NCBI GenBank assembly: GCA_039808365.1
Contig: JBDHSX010000024.1
Location: 1 to 31,454, forward strand
Origin: 62-47 sp039808365
Lineage (GTDB): Bacteria > Pseudomonadota > Alphaproteobacteria > Rhizobiales > Xanthobacteraceae
DNA length: 31,454 bases
Direction: 5' to 3'
The translations under genes were made by a program, and so were the position numbers. Shown here one piece after another: positions 9,601 through 15,464 of this stretch. The notes under the pieces were generated by a model that did not search any database, was not told the DNA's origin, and saw only the letters and a list, made by a program, of their open reading frames with translations. The number at the start of each line of letters is the position of its first letter. The first letter of the stretch is position 1.

Positions 9601-9756
9601 AAGCAGACGGTCGACCGCTATATCGTCGAGTTCGAACGCCTGCTGGATGAAGTCGCGCGCGACGAGCGCGGCCCGGCGCTGCTGCGCAGCCACCTGACCT
9701 CGGAGACCGGACTGGTCTATACCCTGCTGGCGCACGCCGCCGGCCGGCTGAACTGA
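3700..9756 (+). CDS. Giant growth-pole-ring (GPR)-like polar protein
   Basis: A 2018-residue protein matching the plan of the Agrobacterium growth pole ring protein GPR (about 2100 residues, N-terminal membrane segments, long apolipoprotein-like helical region, conserved C-terminus), which organises polar growth in Hyphomicrobiales. Residues 1-95 are a cytoplasmic Pro/Ala-rich lead. Two hydrophobic helices span about 98-120 and 133-157. Residues 160-1890 are predicted almost continuous amphipathic helix, with tandem 22-residue units at 624-887 and 44-residue units at about 1004-1337. A Pro-rich linker covers about 1700-1870. A compact C-terminal domain (about 1905-2018) is rich in Asp/Arg/Tyr. 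There is no enzymatic motif. ATG 3700 is the first start and precedes the conserved lead. A hairpin terminator follows at 9796. Older annotations of such genes include 'kinesin-like' or 'apolipoprotein A1/A4/E'. Assignment rests on architecture recalled from the family. Confidence 0.8.
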   Translation: MANSPKKAQDPTEVALSAIQEALNIGETPASDSATAQPTAPSVTIPEPPRDEATFSSRPFPDALSDEPRFNRDAANDDRETIGQILQAIQKGRPARNIYTLATIFTVVWLIGAGLLAFAFYPSLQSLGQNGGALAFVGLISVLLAPILLFYFLASLAWRGQELRMIAQSMAQVAMRFSEPEHAASDSMVTVGQAIRREVAAMGDGMERAIARAGELETLVANEVSALERAYSDNEVRIRALLQDIAHQRDNLVGQAEQVRSAISGVQIDLRHDIALISDAIASRVDEVAKNITSALEERGEHITRALGSAGDNMILALGERGGDLLDRLEEASGETTRAVLDASERLTASLNFKTGHVHDEFVDLANRVHDMLNDRLDRITSEFEQKSASIVDSISDRTEALHDSLRNSGDSLLLELELRGGDIAGKIDEAGQRLADRILTSGDRASDALDATVSSLVTRVVSQTETAHDTLSLQMSTFDELIRQQGTELAEKFARDSSTLGALITRHISEFDRTVKTYGGEVVERLGQRTGEIAESLKTYVDTFDTRLTSNSGQITATLDQRLQQFEVQLGTRVSDLDGALDAKIKSFDESVDGRLRTLEQNFDTRARFVTETVDSRLGALSASLSGGTQTAIDSIEAKLTHLTSTLNDGASQTLGKIDSRLTHLTSTLTEGATQTLDEIDGKLSRLTASLTDGANQTLGKIDSRLTYLTSTLTEGATQTLDEIDGRLTQLTASLTGGATQTLGEIDGRLTQLTASLTEGATQTLGKIDSRLSRLTLSLTEGATQTLGEIDTRLTQITASLTGGATQTLGEIDTRLTQLTASLTEGATQTLGEIDIRLTRLTSSLTDGATQAIHSIDSRLAQLSSTLNDGTTTALAAIDQRMTDVTQTIDGRTAHLADTITARFQDIHQSLESRAGAVAGDIDTRIAQFEDLLGSRVEAVAGRIETSGRQASETLVARAEELSSSIKSHVDDAEQSLTSLMLSTSETIQSSARSTQQSLLAVSADITTQLRQASTEVEQTVGNVGTTAATAILGSATEARASLLSVSSDATNQIKSLTADVERTLTSAGGATASALLTSAREAQSVLTGTSSELAAQMQSLSATIEQTLSGTGATTAAALLSGTRDAQATLTAASGEMERSLKEAGSNAADAVAASARSAQMTLMTLTDQVSGQVKALSADLEQNLSTVSSNAADTVSSSARSAQMTLIALTDQMSGQVKALSADLEQNLSTVGNAAVGAVLTGAQEAQATLMAASSNAAEHVRSLSADVERTLSSVGSDTATRILRSAREAQEALTGASADTAEQMKTLSGSLVATTTDATSQIKSLAETVEQSLTTTAASSVETIRSGALAVHDKLLAAANEAEKKAKATAAEIEQSVLGASDKFETVLGGKADEIVGYMAQQTDRLAQTLDSKRGSLVETIGGKSNQLLVDIERVTSEALKAIESRGMNFSQSIATNGSTVARAITAAGELATGAVNKSLKDLEQTSRASIEQSRQVSMAAVTEMQETSKVLRTDTVALFERLREGNILLQEVLTGAHDNLNSLERAMVTRVAEFVSAITDVSARSGNATQSLEDQLTMFHAKTSKAIEGLAGLSSQFEEHGRALVAAAAAMEQSNRNTDHSIVERKAAIDDLVSTIDARTLDLDQRLTRFTALLDESLAAAEERARDIARVVAETAGSGSTAITRQFEAVRTAAEEQRQATAETLHTLYQQSTRETETIFRQSADKFAAMVQSMKQMAAEMHQELEMTREELRRGVFELPQEAAENTAQMRKVIVDQIEALAELNRIVARHGRGVDVVEAPRASAPRRREEPQMAAVGGGHTEAPVRPAPRGRDNGSASTLPPPDLGMPMPQRTEAPSVSPNIGEANDDRDAWLSDLLSRADDSVAEERERVRTAQPAAAASDPLETLSLDIGRLVDRNLAAEMWDRYQRGEDKAFSKRLYAPAGQKTFDEVARKYRADRNFKQTVDRYIVEFERLLDEVARDERGPALLRSHLTSETGLVYTLLAHAAGRLN
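5569..6360 (+). repeat. Twelve tandem 66-bp (22-residue) repeats in the GPR-like gene
   Basis: Twelve consecutive in-frame 66-bp units encode 22-residue repeats with consensus A-S-L-T-x-G-A-T-Q-T-L-G-x-I-D-x-R-L-T-x-L-T (residues 624-887). The middle units are the most alike. Units 2-3 (about 5635-5766) and units 4-5 (about 5767-5898) are nearly identical over 132 bp, pointing to a recent two-unit duplication. Unit length equals two hendecads, the periodicity of apolipoprotein-like amphipathic helices. Confidence 0.9.
6712..7710 (+). repeat. 132-bp (44-residue) degenerate tandem repeats in the GPR-like gene
   Basis: Diverged 44-residue units follow one another, each with an L-S/T-A-D/T-x-E-Q/R-x-L-S/T start and an A-R-x-A-Q-x-x-L core. 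The best pair begins its shared segment at 7171 and 7303, exactly 132 bp apart, and is nearly identical over about 100 bases. One unit interval is 77 residues instead of 88, which is one hendecad short. Confidence 0.8.
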
Positions 9757-9795
9757 CGCGCGGCGCTTCGGCGCTGGACTGACAGGCAGCATCGA

Positions 9796-9835
9796 CAAGG
9801 CGGGGGCGTCACGGCCTCCGCCTTGTTGTATTTTG
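9796..9835 (+). terminator. Intrinsic terminator of the GPR-like gene
   Basis: An 11-bp stem pairs caaggcggggg (9796-9806) with cctccgccttg (9815-9825), with one G-U pair and an 8-base loop. A T-rich run, ttgtatttt, follows. It lies 40 bp after the GPR-like stop codon and before the dipeptide epimerase gene. Confidence 0.8.
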
Positions 9836-9893
9836 CCGAGGCCGATTTGATTCGCCGCGCCGCTCGGGCGACCGCGAAAACCGTTCGAGACCG

Positions 9894-10889
9894 ATGACGC
9901 CATCCCCCGCGCCCACGCTGCAAGCCCGGATCGAACGCTGGCCGATCGCAGGCTCCTTCACCATCAGCCGCGGCAGCAAGACCGAGGCGGTGGTGGTAGT
10001 CGCGGAAATCCATGCGGAGGGCCATTGCGGCTGCGGCGAATGCGTGCCCTATGCCCGCTACGGCGAGACGCCGGAGACGACGCTTCAACACATCCTGTCG
10101 CTTGAGGCCCGCATCGCCGCCGGCCTCGACCGCGCCACGCTGCAAACGCTGCTTCCCGCCGGCGCCGCGCGCAACGCGCTCGACTGCGCCCTGATCGATC
10201 TGGAAGCCAAGCTCTCGGGAACGCGCGCCTGGGACCTCCTCGGCCAGCCGCCGCCCAAATCCTGCGCCACCGCCTACACCATTTCGCTGGGGTCGCCCGA
10301 GGCGATGGCGGAGGCCGCAAGCGCGGCGGCGCATCGGCCGCTGTTGAAGATCAAGCTCGGTTCGGACGACGATGCGTCCCGGATCAAGGCGGTGCGCCGC
10401 GCCGCGCCCGATGCGCAACTGATCGTCGACGCCAATGAGGGCTGGCGCGCCGACAATCTCGCGCAAAATCTCGCGGCCTGCGCTGGAGCCGGCGTGACGC
10501 TGGTGGAGCAACCGCTCCCCGCCGGCCACGACGACGCGCTGGCGGGCGTGCGGCGGCCGATCCCGGTCTGCGCCGACGAGAGCGTTCACGATCGCGCCTC
10601 GCTCGCCGGCCTGCGCGGCCGCTACGACGCCGTCAACATCAAGCTCGACAAGACCGGCGGGCTGACCGAGGCGCTGGCGATGGCGGACGCGGCCGAGGCG
10701 CTCGGGTTGCAGGTGATGGTCGGCTGCATGGTGGCGACCTCGCTGGCGATGGCGCCGGCGATGCTGCTCGCGCCCCGCGCCCGCTTTGTCGATCTCGACG
10801 GGCCGCTGTTGCTCGCCGCCGATCGCGCGCACGGCCTGCGCTACGACGGCAGCATCGTCGATCCACCCGACGCCGCGCTGTGGGGCTGA
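9894..10889 (+). CDS. Dipeptide epimerase (L-Ala-D/L-Glu epimerase), enolase superfamily
   Basis: A 331-residue mandelate racemase/muconate lactonizing subgroup enzyme, most like L-Ala-D/L-Glu epimerase (YcjG/DgcA), which helps recycle murein peptides. The catalytic KxK is K152-I-K154. Metal ligands are Asp179 (in VDAN), Glu205 (in EQP) and Asp228 (in DES). The second catalytic lysine lies in NIKLDK (Lys250 or Lys253). A DxD at 300-302 (FVDLDGP) is the substrate-binding motif known from dipeptide epimerases. ATG 9894 opens the frame 137 bp after the GPR-like stop, beyond a terminator, so it has its own promoter. Its 3' end overlaps the convergent MFS gene by 49 bp. The precise dipeptide specificity is inferred, not seen. 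Confidence 0.88.
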   Translation: MTPSPAPTLQARIERWPIAGSFTISRGSKTEAVVVVAEIHAEGHCGCGECVPYARYGETPETTLQHILSLEARIAAGLDRATLQTLLPAGAARNALDCALIDLEAKLSGTRAWDLLGQPPPKSCATAYTISLGSPEAMAEAASAAAHRPLLKIKLGSDDDASRIKAVRRAAPDAQLIVDANEGWRADNLAQNLAACAGAGVTLVEQPLPAGHDDALAGVRRPIPVCADESVHDRASLAGLRGRYDAVNIKLDKTGGLTEALAMADAAEALGLQVMVGCMVATSLAMAPAMLLAPRARFVDLDGPLLLAADRAHGLRYDGSIVDPPDAALWG

Positions 10890-12070
10890 GGCTCGGTGGA
10901 CGGCGGCAGGCCGCGCCACGCCAGCGCCACGACGCAAACGCCGGCCGCCGCCATCAGCGCCATCGCGAGATAGATGTCCACGCCGAACCGCGCATAAAAC
11001 GCGCCGGTCAGGATCGACGCGCCGCTCATGACGATGCCCGACGCCGCCGCCAGATAGCCCTGGGCGCTGGGCATCATGTGGATCGGAACGATGCGCACCA
11101 GCAGCCCCATCGTCCCCAATAGGGTCACGCCGTAGGTCGCGCCGTGCAGCGCCTGCACGGCGGCCAGCACCGGCAGCGACGGCGCTTGCGCCGTCACCAG
11201 CCAGCGCAGCACGGCGCAGAGCCCGCCGATCGCGATCAGCCACGCCGGCGCGATTTTGATGCGCGGCGACAGCAGGAAAATCACGATCTCGGTCAGCACG
11301 CCCAGCGTCCACAAACCGGCGATCGTGGCACCGTCGAGGCCGGACGCCCGCCACGCGATCGAGGCGAAACCGTAATAGGCGGCGTGACTGCCCTGGATCA
11401 GCGCCGCCGCGACGATCACCGCGAGGAACGCCGGTTGCCGCAGCAACGGCCGCGTGGCGCGCCGCGCCGCCACGGCGACGTCACCGACATCGAGCGGCCG
11501 CAACGCCAAACCCGCCGCCGCGCCAAAAACCGCCAGCGCCGCCATCGGCCAGATCAGATAGGCCGCATCGAGACGATCGGCCAACAGCCCGCCGCCCAGC
11601 GTTCCCAGCACGAAGGCTCCGGATCCCCACAGCCGCAACGGCCCGTAATGCAGACCGTGGCGGGCGACGCCTTGCAGCGCATAGGCGTCGGTCAACGGCA
11701 GGATCGGCGTCCAGGCGCAGGCCGTCAGCGCGAACGCGATCAGGATCGCGACGGGCGCGTGGAACAGGCCGAGCGTCGAAAAGCCGATGGCGGTGAGCAG
11801 CGCGGTGGCGATCAACGCCGGCCGCAACGACCGCCGGCGCTGCGCCAGCGCGGTCACCAGCGGCAGCACGGTGAAGCGCGTCAAGGCCGGCACCGCCACG
11901 ATCACGCCGATCCAGGCCGGGCCGACGTCGACCGCTTGCAGCCAGACCGGGAAGAACGGCAGTTGCACGCCCATCAAGGCGAACACGGCGGCGTAGAACA
12001 GCCGCAGGCGGATCGCGTATCGCCGCGCTTCCGACGCGGCCGGCGTGGGGATTTCGGAGCGAGCCATCAT
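10841..12070 (-). CDS. MFS transporter, MFS_1-like (HcaT-type)
   Basis: A 409-residue inner-membrane permease with about twelve hydrophobic segments. The N-terminal region has an FFPVWLQ stretch after the first helix, like the MFS_1-like/HcaT family (PF12832). A basic loop, QRRRSLRP, follows helix 2. The substrate is unknown. I start it at ATG 12070 (ATG 12067 is equally possible). A longer open frame to 12292 begins with TTG and would add a hydrophilic extension before the first helix, covering the divergent intergenic region. The neighbouring, convergent dipeptide epimerase hints at a peptide or cell-wall fragment substrate, but convergent genes are weak evidence. The overlap of 49 bp at the 3' ends is unusually long for this window. 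Confidence 0.85.
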   Translation of the reverse strand: MMARSEIPTPAASEARRYAIRLRLFYAAVFALMGVQLPFFPVWLQAVDVGPAWIGVIVAVPALTRFTVLPLVTALAQRRRSLRPALIATALLTAIGFSTLGLFHAPVAILIAFALTACAWTPILPLTDAYALQGVARHGLHYGPLRLWGSGAFVLGTLGGGLLADRLDAAYLIWPMAALAVFGAAAGLALRPLDVGDVAVAARRATRPLLRQPAFLAVIVAAALIQGSHAAYYGFASIAWRASGLDGATIAGLWTLGVLTEIVIFLLSPRIKIAPAWLIAIGGLCAVLRWLVTAQAPSLPVLAAVQALHGATYGVTLLGTMGLLVRIVPIHMMPSAQGYLAAASGIVMSGASILTGAFYARFGVDIYLAMALMAAAGVCVVALAWRGLPPSTEPQPHSAASGGSTMLPS

Positions 12071-12224
12071 CAAAGCAATTGCGATTCGCGGCGGATCGTG
12101 TTGATCGTTGAACGGAGGACGAATCCGTCGCGCGTGCGGGTCGGCAATTCGAGCGGCGCATTCCGAAAGGCGCATCTGGACGGATGGAGCGGGAATCGAC
12201 ATTGGCATGGAACCGGTGCGATCC

Positions 12225-12236
12225 GAAACCGGTTTC
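12225..12236. promoter_or_regulatory. 12-bp perfect palindrome in a divergent intergenic region
   Basis: GAAACCGGTTTC is a perfect palindrome 34 bp ahead of the ATG of the conserved protein gene at 12270 and within the 199-bp gap to the divergent MFS gene. A related half, GGAACCGG, lies just upstream at about 12209. It could be an operator, or a fragment of an interspersed repeat. No regulator is adjacent. Confidence 0.3.
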
Positions 12237-12269
12237 CGGAGCGAGACCGACAGATGCGGCGAGATCGCC

Positions 12270-13118
12270 ATGACTGACGAAGCGCATGCCAAATCCTCGC
12301 TTGTCAGATCCGCGTCTGCGCACGGCGAGCGGGACTATGAGGCGATCCGCGATGCCCTGACGGCGACCGCGCGCGGGCGCTGGTTTCTCGCCGAGTTCGC
12401 CAAGCGCAACCGCAATGCCGAGATCCGCATGGTGCTCGACGCCGTGGCGCGGATCGAACAGTCGCGCCGGCCGGAGAAAGAGACGCCTGCCGACCCGGCC
12501 GGAATTGTCGCGGCGGTCGGGGACGCGATCGCAAAAGCCAGACAGCGGGTCGACACGGCGCTGCAAGCACCGCCGTCGGCGGAAAGACTTGCCGTGGCCT
12601 ATCGCAGCCTGCGCGCCATCCGCGAAATCGCCTGGACGCTGCGCCAATCCGGCCCCGAGACCGGACTTTGCGACCGCCTCGACGCCCACGCCAACGCCAT
12701 CGACCGCAGCCTCGATCACCTCGCGCCCGGCGACGCCGTCGCGCCGATCCTCGACGATCTGATCCGGGGCCTCGAAGCCATCGCCGGCGGCGCGGCGGCT
12801 CCCTCATTCCCTGACGAGACCGCCATCGCCGAGGCCGAGGAGGCCCACGATCTCGCGGTGCTCGACATGGTCGCGATGGAAATGGGCGCGCCGGCCGCCG
12901 ACGACGATAACGATGCGGCGGCGATCGATGCGGCCGCGATGGATGCCGATGCCACGGCGCATTCGGACACGCCGGACGCGGCGCGCGACCATCACAACGA
13001 GACCCCCGCCTCGCTCGGCGCCGCCGTCCTCGCCAGCGGCGCGCTGCCGCCCGGCGCCGGCCGCTTCGCCGCCATTCAACGCCTCAGCCAGGCCGAGAAG
13101 GTGGCGCTGTTTTCGTAG
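12270..13118 (+). CDS. Conserved protein of unknown function with TARGRWFLAEFAKRN motif
   Basis: I do not recognise a named function. The predicted 282-residue cytoplasmic protein has a conserved-looking block at residues 33-50 (TARGRWFLAEFAKRNRNA), which I recall from uncharacterised alphaproteobacterial proteins. A helical middle follows (about 75-190). Next is an Ala/Asp-rich acidic, probably disordered stretch (about 195-245). The short C-terminal motif LSQAEKVALFS ends exactly at the stop. There is no signal peptide, membrane segment or catalytic motif. I chose ATG 12270 with a weak GAG six bases upstream. The frame is open back to 12108, but the extra residues are Arg-rich and unlike the rest. 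It is divergent from the MFS gene and convergent with the dehydratase. The conserved ends with a variable acidic middle suggest an adaptor-like protein. Confidence 0.7.
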   Translation: MTDEAHAKSSLVRSASAHGERDYEAIRDALTATARGRWFLAEFAKRNRNAEIRMVLDAVARIEQSRRPEKETPADPAGIVAAVGDAIAKARQRVDTALQAPPSAERLAVAYRSLRAIREIAWTLRQSGPETGLCDRLDAHANAIDRSLDHLAPGDAVAPILDDLIRGLEAIAGGAAAPSFPDETAIAEAEEAHDLAVLDMVAMEMGAPAADDDNDAAAIDAAAMDADATAHSDTPDAARDHHNETPASLGAAVLASGALPPGAGRFAAIQRLSQAEKVALFS

Positions 13119-13239
13119 GCCGGCGATCGAAAGCGACCGGGTTCGACCTTCATCTCCGCCGTGTCCCGGGCGCGATGCAGCGTGCGCGGCGTCACTTCGT
13201 GCCGCGGCGCGCCCCGGGGCACGGCAGCAACTTGCTCAT

Positions 13240-14226
13240 TTACACGATCAACCGCGCGAACAGGTCGGCGTCGACGTTGCCGCCGGACAGCACGATCACC
13301 ACCGTCTTGCCGCGCGGGTTGCATTGCCCCGCCAGCAAGGCGGCCAGCGCCACCGCGCCGCCCGGCTCCACCACCAGCTTCAACTCGCGAAACGCCGCGC
13401 CGACGGCTGTGCCGACCTCGGCGTCGGTGGCGACCACGCCGCGCACGCCCAGCGCGCGATTGATCGAAAACGTGATCTCGCCCGGGATCGACGCCATCAG
13501 CGCGTCGCAGATGGTGTGCCCCTTGCCGTCATGGGCCTCGCGATCCCCCGCGCGCAACGACCGCGCGTGGTCGTCGAAGCCCGCAGGCTCCGCCGTCAGC
13601 ACCGAAGCGCGCGGATAGCGCGCCTTGATCGCCACCGCGATGCCGGCCACCAGCCCGCCGCCGGAGGCCGGCGCGGCCACGATATCCGGCACGATATTGC
13701 GCGCTTGCAAATCCTCGGCGATCTCGCGGCCGACGGTGCCCTGCCCGGCGATGATCTCGGCATCGTCGTAAGGCGGCACCAGCGTCGCGCCGCGCTCGGT
13801 GGCCAGCCGGCGCGCGATGGCCTCGCGGTCCTCGCGATGGCGGTCGTACAGCACCACCTCCGCGCCATAGGCCTTGGTGCGCTCGCGCTTGGCGAGCGGC
13901 GCGTCGGCCGGCATCACGATGGTCGCGCGCATGCCGAGCAGTTGGGCGGCGCTCGCGACGCCCTGCGCGTGATTGCCGGAGGAAAACGCCACCACGCCGC
14001 CCTCGCGCGCGGCTTGCGGAATCGCCGACATCTTGTTGAACGCGCCACGAAACTTGAACGATCCGGTGCACTGCAAGACTTCCGCCTTGAACAGCACCCG
14101 CGCGCCGGTCAGCGCATCCAGCGCCGGCGACGACAACAGCGGCGTCCGCACCGCGTAAGGCGCGAGCACGCGCGCGGCGGCGTCGATATCGGCGGCGGTG
14201 ACGGCAAGCGGCGGCGAGTGATCCAT
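13240..14226 (-). CDS. Threonine/serine dehydratase family protein (PLP fold type II)
   Basis: A 328-residue PLP-dependent enzyme expected to deaminate L-threonine or L-serine to the 2-oxo acid. The PLP lysine is Lys58 in GSFKFRGA. SSGNHAQG at 82-89 binds the substrate, and PASGGGLVAG forms the phosphate-binding glycine loop. LSGGNVD near the C-terminus closes the PLP site. There is no C-terminal ACT domain, so it is shorter than biosynthetic IlvA and resembles catabolic TdcB, serine racemase or threo-3-hydroxyaspartate ammonia-lyase. Sequence alone does not settle which. ATG 14226 is the only good start. The upstream thiD stop lies 45 bp away on the same strand, so the two may be cotranscribed. 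Confidence 0.87.
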   Translation of the reverse strand: MDHSPPLAVTAADIDAAARVLAPYAVRTPLLSSPALDALTGARVLFKAEVLQCTGSFKFRGAFNKMSAIPQAAREGGVVAFSSGNHAQGVASAAQLLGMRATIVMPADAPLAKRERTKAYGAEVVLYDRHREDREAIARRLATERGATLVPPYDDAEIIAGQGTVGREIAEDLQARNIVPDIVAAPASGGGLVAGIAVAIKARYPRASVLTAEPAGFDDHARSLRAGDREAHDGKGHTICDALMASIPGEITFSINRALGVRGVVATDAEVGTAVGAAFRELKLVVEPGGAVALAALLAGQCNPRGKTVVIVLSGGNVDADLFARLIV

Positions 14227-14271
14227 ATGTCAAGTGCTACGCGCCCCGCCGCGCGCAGGCAAGGGCGCGGA

Positions 14272-15084
14272 TCAGGCCGCGCCCGCGTCAAAGGCGTGGA
14301 AGTGATGCACCGGGCCGTGGCCGTGGCCGACGTCGAGCCGGTCGGCGCTGGCGATGGCGGCGCTGATATACGCCTTGGCCTCGCGCACGGCGGCCTCCAG
14401 CGGCCGCCCCTTGGCGAGCCCGGCCGCGATCGCCGACGACAGCGTGCAGCCGGTGCCGTGGGTGTTGCGGGTGGCGATGCGCGGCGCGGCGAGCCGCACC
14501 ACGCCGTCGCGGCGAAACAGATAGTCGATGCTCTGCGGGCCGTCGCCGTGCCCGCCCTTGACCAGCACCGCCGCGCAGCCGAGGGCCAGCAACCGCTCGC
14601 CCTGTTTCTCGATATCGGCTTCGGAGGTCGCCACCGCGCCGTCGAGCAGCGCCGCCGCCTCCGGCAAGTTCGGCGTGATGATTTCCGCGCGCGGAATGAG
14701 CAGCCGGCGCACGGCGTCGACGGCGTCAGGGGCCAAGAGCCGGTCGCCGGAGGTCGCGACCATCACCGGATCGACCACCACATGGCGCGGCGACCAGCGC
14801 GCCAGCGCGGCGGCGATCGCCTCGATCACGTCGCGCCGCGACACCATGCCGATCTTCACCGCCCGGACGTCGAGATCATCGAACACGGCGTCGATCTGCG
14901 CGGTGACGAACGCCGCCGGCACGTCGTGAATGCCGCTGACGCCCCGGGTGTTCTGCGCGGTCAGCGCGGTGATCGCCGAGGCGCCATAGACGCCGCACGC
15001 GGAAAACGTCTTGAGGTCGGCCTGAATGCCGGCCCCGCCGCCGGAATCCGAGCCGGCGATGGTCAGCGCAATCGGAATGGTCAT
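14272..15084 (-). CDS. thiD: Hydroxymethylpyrimidine (phosphate) kinase ThiD
   Basis: A 270-residue ribokinase-fold enzyme that phosphorylates hydroxymethylpyrimidine and its monophosphate in thiamine synthesis. The N-terminal AGSDSGGGAGIQADLKT block is diagnostic for ThiD, as are the KIGM and VVDPVM segments in the middle and the NTHGTGCTLSSA anion hole with its catalytic Cys near residue 212. Length is normal. ATG 15084 starts directly at the conserved block; the open frame to 15180 would add an unrelated lead. No thiamine riboswitch or other thi gene is visible nearby, so it is probably used for salvage or acts with thi genes elsewhere. The dehydratase follows 45 bp downstream. Confidence 0.95.
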   Translation of the reverse strand: MTIPIALTIAGSDSGGGAGIQADLKTFSACGVYGASAITALTAQNTRGVSGIHDVPAAFVTAQIDAVFDDLDVRAVKIGMVSRRDVIEAIAAALARWSPRHVVVDPVMVATSGDRLLAPDAVDAVRRLLIPRAEIITPNLPEAAALLDGAVATSEADIEKQGERLLALGCAAVLVKGGHGDGPQSIDYLFRRDGVVRLAAPRIATRNTHGTGCTLSSAIAAGLAKGRPLEAAVREAKAYISAAIASADRLDVGHGHGPVHHFHAFDAGAA

Positions 15085-15185
15085 TGTCCCGTCCAACGAA
15101 CGCCAAGCCCTGACGCAATCCCGGCACCCGTCTCCTGAGGGCCGGACCGGAAATTTACTTTTGGACCAGATTTGCAGCACGGGAA

Positions 15186-15324
15186 CGTCATACGCCGCGA
15201 AAGCGGAGTATCCAGTATTCCGTGTTCGATCAAATGTCTCATGCGCTTGCCGGGGTTACTGGATCGTCCGCCGGAGCCTGTCATCGGGCCGCGCTCTGCG
15301 CGGACCCGTTGGCGGACGATGACG
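15186..15324. repeat. Interspersed repeat of the 'CGTCATACGCCGCGAAAGCGG' type
   Basis: The element runs from cgtcatacgccgcgaaagcgg through two tccagta/tactgga arms to a terminal gcggacgatgacg. CGTCAT and ATGACG are its inverted ends, and tccagta (15210 region) pairs with tactgga (15258 region). An inner GC hairpin (gggccgcgctctgcgcggaccc) lies near the 3' end. It could fold over most of its length. I recall similar repeats in Bradyrhizobium and Rhodopseudomonas intergenic regions. Confidence 0.65.
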
Positions 15325-15353
15325 CCTCATTTTCAGTCGGACTCTGAAGACAG

Positions 15354-15386
15354 ATGGATCGCCGGGTCAAGCCCGGCCATGACGCG
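15354..15386. repeat. Short repeat fragment (gccgggtcaagcccggccatgacg type)
   Basis: The segment contains gccgggtcaagcccggc, a 6-bp hairpin, followed by catgacg. The same type is seen at 23007-23028. In one frame it reads RVKPGHD, a string often mis-annotated as protein in this group; it happens to be in frame with the RAM-domain gene downstream. Confidence 0.6.
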
Positions 15387-15464
15387 CCTGGCCTGACGCC
15401 TTGCATCGGCGCGGCGTTTCCGGCTTTAGTGCGCGACATCAAGCGCCGTTCGGAGACAATCGCG

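Larger units (their letters stand above)
15085..15464. other. 380-bp repeat-filled divergent intergenic region
   Basis: The region between thiD and the RAM-domain gene has no credible gene. Most of it is interspersed repeat (15186-15324 and 15354-15386). The remaining flanks must hold the thiD promoter (near 15085-15185) and that of the RAM-domain gene (about 15390-15450). Confidence 0.6.

Noticed and set aside
12071..12292. A 74-residue N-terminal extension of the MFS transporter.
   Set aside because: It begins with TTG, is hydrophilic, and would overlap the start of the divergent gene at 12270.
12913..15138. A 741-residue plus-strand open frame across the dehydratase and thiD genes.
   Set aside because: It is antisense to two well-recognised enzymes with intact catalytic motifs and is extremely Arg/His-rich, typical of a shadow frame.
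14272..15185. A thiamine (TPP) riboswitch upstream of thiD.
   Set aside because: I looked for the conserved CUGAGA and ACCUGA-type segments on the minus strand in the thiD leader and do not see them in the right order.
15354..15464. An N-terminal extension of the RAM-domain protein beginning MDRRVKPGHD.
   Set aside because: The string comes from an interspersed repeat, and a good GGAGA site precedes ATG 15465.
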